The translations under genes and the position numbers were made by a program. Below, in pieces: positions 63,559-64,000 of a stretch of 64,000 bases of DNA. Source of the stretch: Cellulomonas sp. (GTDB lineage Bacteria; Actinomycetota; Actinomycetes; Actinomycetales; Cellulomonadaceae); assembly GCF_017744555.1 (NCBI RefSeq), contig NZ_JAGIBD010000015.1:19249-83248 (forward strand), read 5' to 3'. The first letter of the stretch is position 1. Each line of letters begins with the position of its first letter. The notes below the pieces were generated by a model. The model was not told the DNA's origin, ran no database searches, and saw nothing but the letters and a program-made list of their open reading frames with translations.

Positions 63559-64000
63559 GTGCCCGCGTCCACCCCCGTCCCCGCCACGCCCGTGACCGGT
63601 GCGAGCCCGGCGCTCCCGCCGCTGCGCATCGGGCCGATCACGGTCGACACGCCCGTCGTGCTCGCACCGATGGCCGGCGTCACGAACGCGGCGTTCCGGC
63701 GGCTGTGCCGCGAGTCGGGGGCCGGGCTGTACGTCGCGGAGATGCTGACGAGCCGCGCGCTCGTCGAGCGCAGCCCCGAGTCGTTCCGGATCATCGCGTT
63801 CGAGCCCGACGAGGTGCCGCGCTCGGTGCAGCTCTACGGCGTCGACCCGACCACGGTCGGCGCGGCGGTCCGGCTGCTGGTCGAGGAGGACCGCGCCGAC
63901 CACGTCGACCTGAACTTCGGCTGCCCCGTGCCCAAGGTGACGCGCCGCGGCGGCGGCGCGGTGCTCCCGTGGAAGCGGGACCTGTTCGCGGCCATCGTCC
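63559..64000 (+). CDS. dusB: tRNA-dihydrouridine synthase DusB, N-terminal part (3' end outside window)
   Basis: Dus enzymes reduce uridine to dihydrouridine in tRNA using FMN. The frame is open to the window edge, giving about 147 residues. After a Pro/Ala-rich start come the FMN-barrel opening PLRIGPITVDTPVVLAPMAGVTNAAFRRLCRESGAGLYVAEM and the motifs SVQLYGVDPTTVGAAVRLL and VDLNFGCPVPKVTRRGGG. The NFGCP motif with MAGVTN is diagnostic of DusB-type enzymes. In the complete enzyme the catalytic Cys follows about 10 residues later, beyond or at the window edge. It was not scored as a complete frame because it lacks a stop here. Confidence 0.93.
   Translation, partial: MPASTPVPATPVTGASPALPPLRIGPITVDTPVVLAPMAGVTNAAFRRLCRESGAGLYVAEMLTSRALVERSPESFRIIAFEPDEVPRSVQLYGVDPTTVGAAVRLLVEEDRADHVDLNFGCPVPKVTRRGGGAVLPWKRDLFAAIV

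Overview
The window is a stretch of chromosome from a very GC-rich Actinomycetota. Gene content and order (comEA-comEC-holA, rpsT, lepA-hemW, hrcA-dnaJ2-rsmE, phoH-ybeY-CNNM-era, leuA, recO, uppS, glyS, dusB) suggest Micrococcales, probably near Cellulomonas; the family-level placement is inferred from gene content only. I saw no phage genes, transposases, CRISPR arrays, rRNA or tRNA genes. The window opens inside leuS and closes inside dusB.

Layout. 1-6105: end of leuS, a DegV-family lipid-binding protein, competence genes comEA/comEC and holA. 6242-9521: two minus-strand EAL-domain paralogues (one with conserved active-site positions, one degenerate), then a 46-residue secreted-peptide gene followed by an XRE-TPR regulator. 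9640-14797: rpsT, a solitary MazF/PemK-like protein, the circularly permuted ATP-grasp / alpha-E / transglutaminase operon and a mycothiol-type maleylpyruvate isomerase family protein. 14905-23837: lepA-hemW, two membrane proteins, DUF3097, and the CIRCE-controlled hrcA-dnaJ2-rsmE. 23843-32607: ppdK, a Gmad2 lipoprotein, and the tightly coupled phoH-ybeY-CNNM-era run with a membrane-anchored hydrolase.

32775-48623 is the most striking region: PP2C phosphatase, FHA protein, receptor-like Ser/Thr kinase, a 2014-residue Ig-like/FN3 surface protein, MoxR ATPase, DUF58 protein, a multi-pass protein with an inactivated transglutaminase domain, and an RDD-FHA protein. Most neighbours overlap by 4 nt, so they look like one transcription unit in which cytoplasmic phosphorylation and MoxR chaperone functions serve a very large cell-surface protein. 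Two tandem PQQ-like beta-propeller proteins follow.

51711-64000: leuA with a leucine-rich leader peptide, recO, an SRPBCC/Nudix divergent pair with twin palindromic operators, uppS, a VOC protein, a VTT/DedA-like membrane protein, the Zur-type-controlled zinc ABC transporter, glyS, an orphan nucleotidyltransferase, a hypothetical membrane protein and the start of dusB. Across the window at least fifteen starts sit 6-8 nt after a TANNNT-like -10 box with no Shine-Dalgarno sequence, so leaderless transcription seems common here; this was used to choose several start codons.
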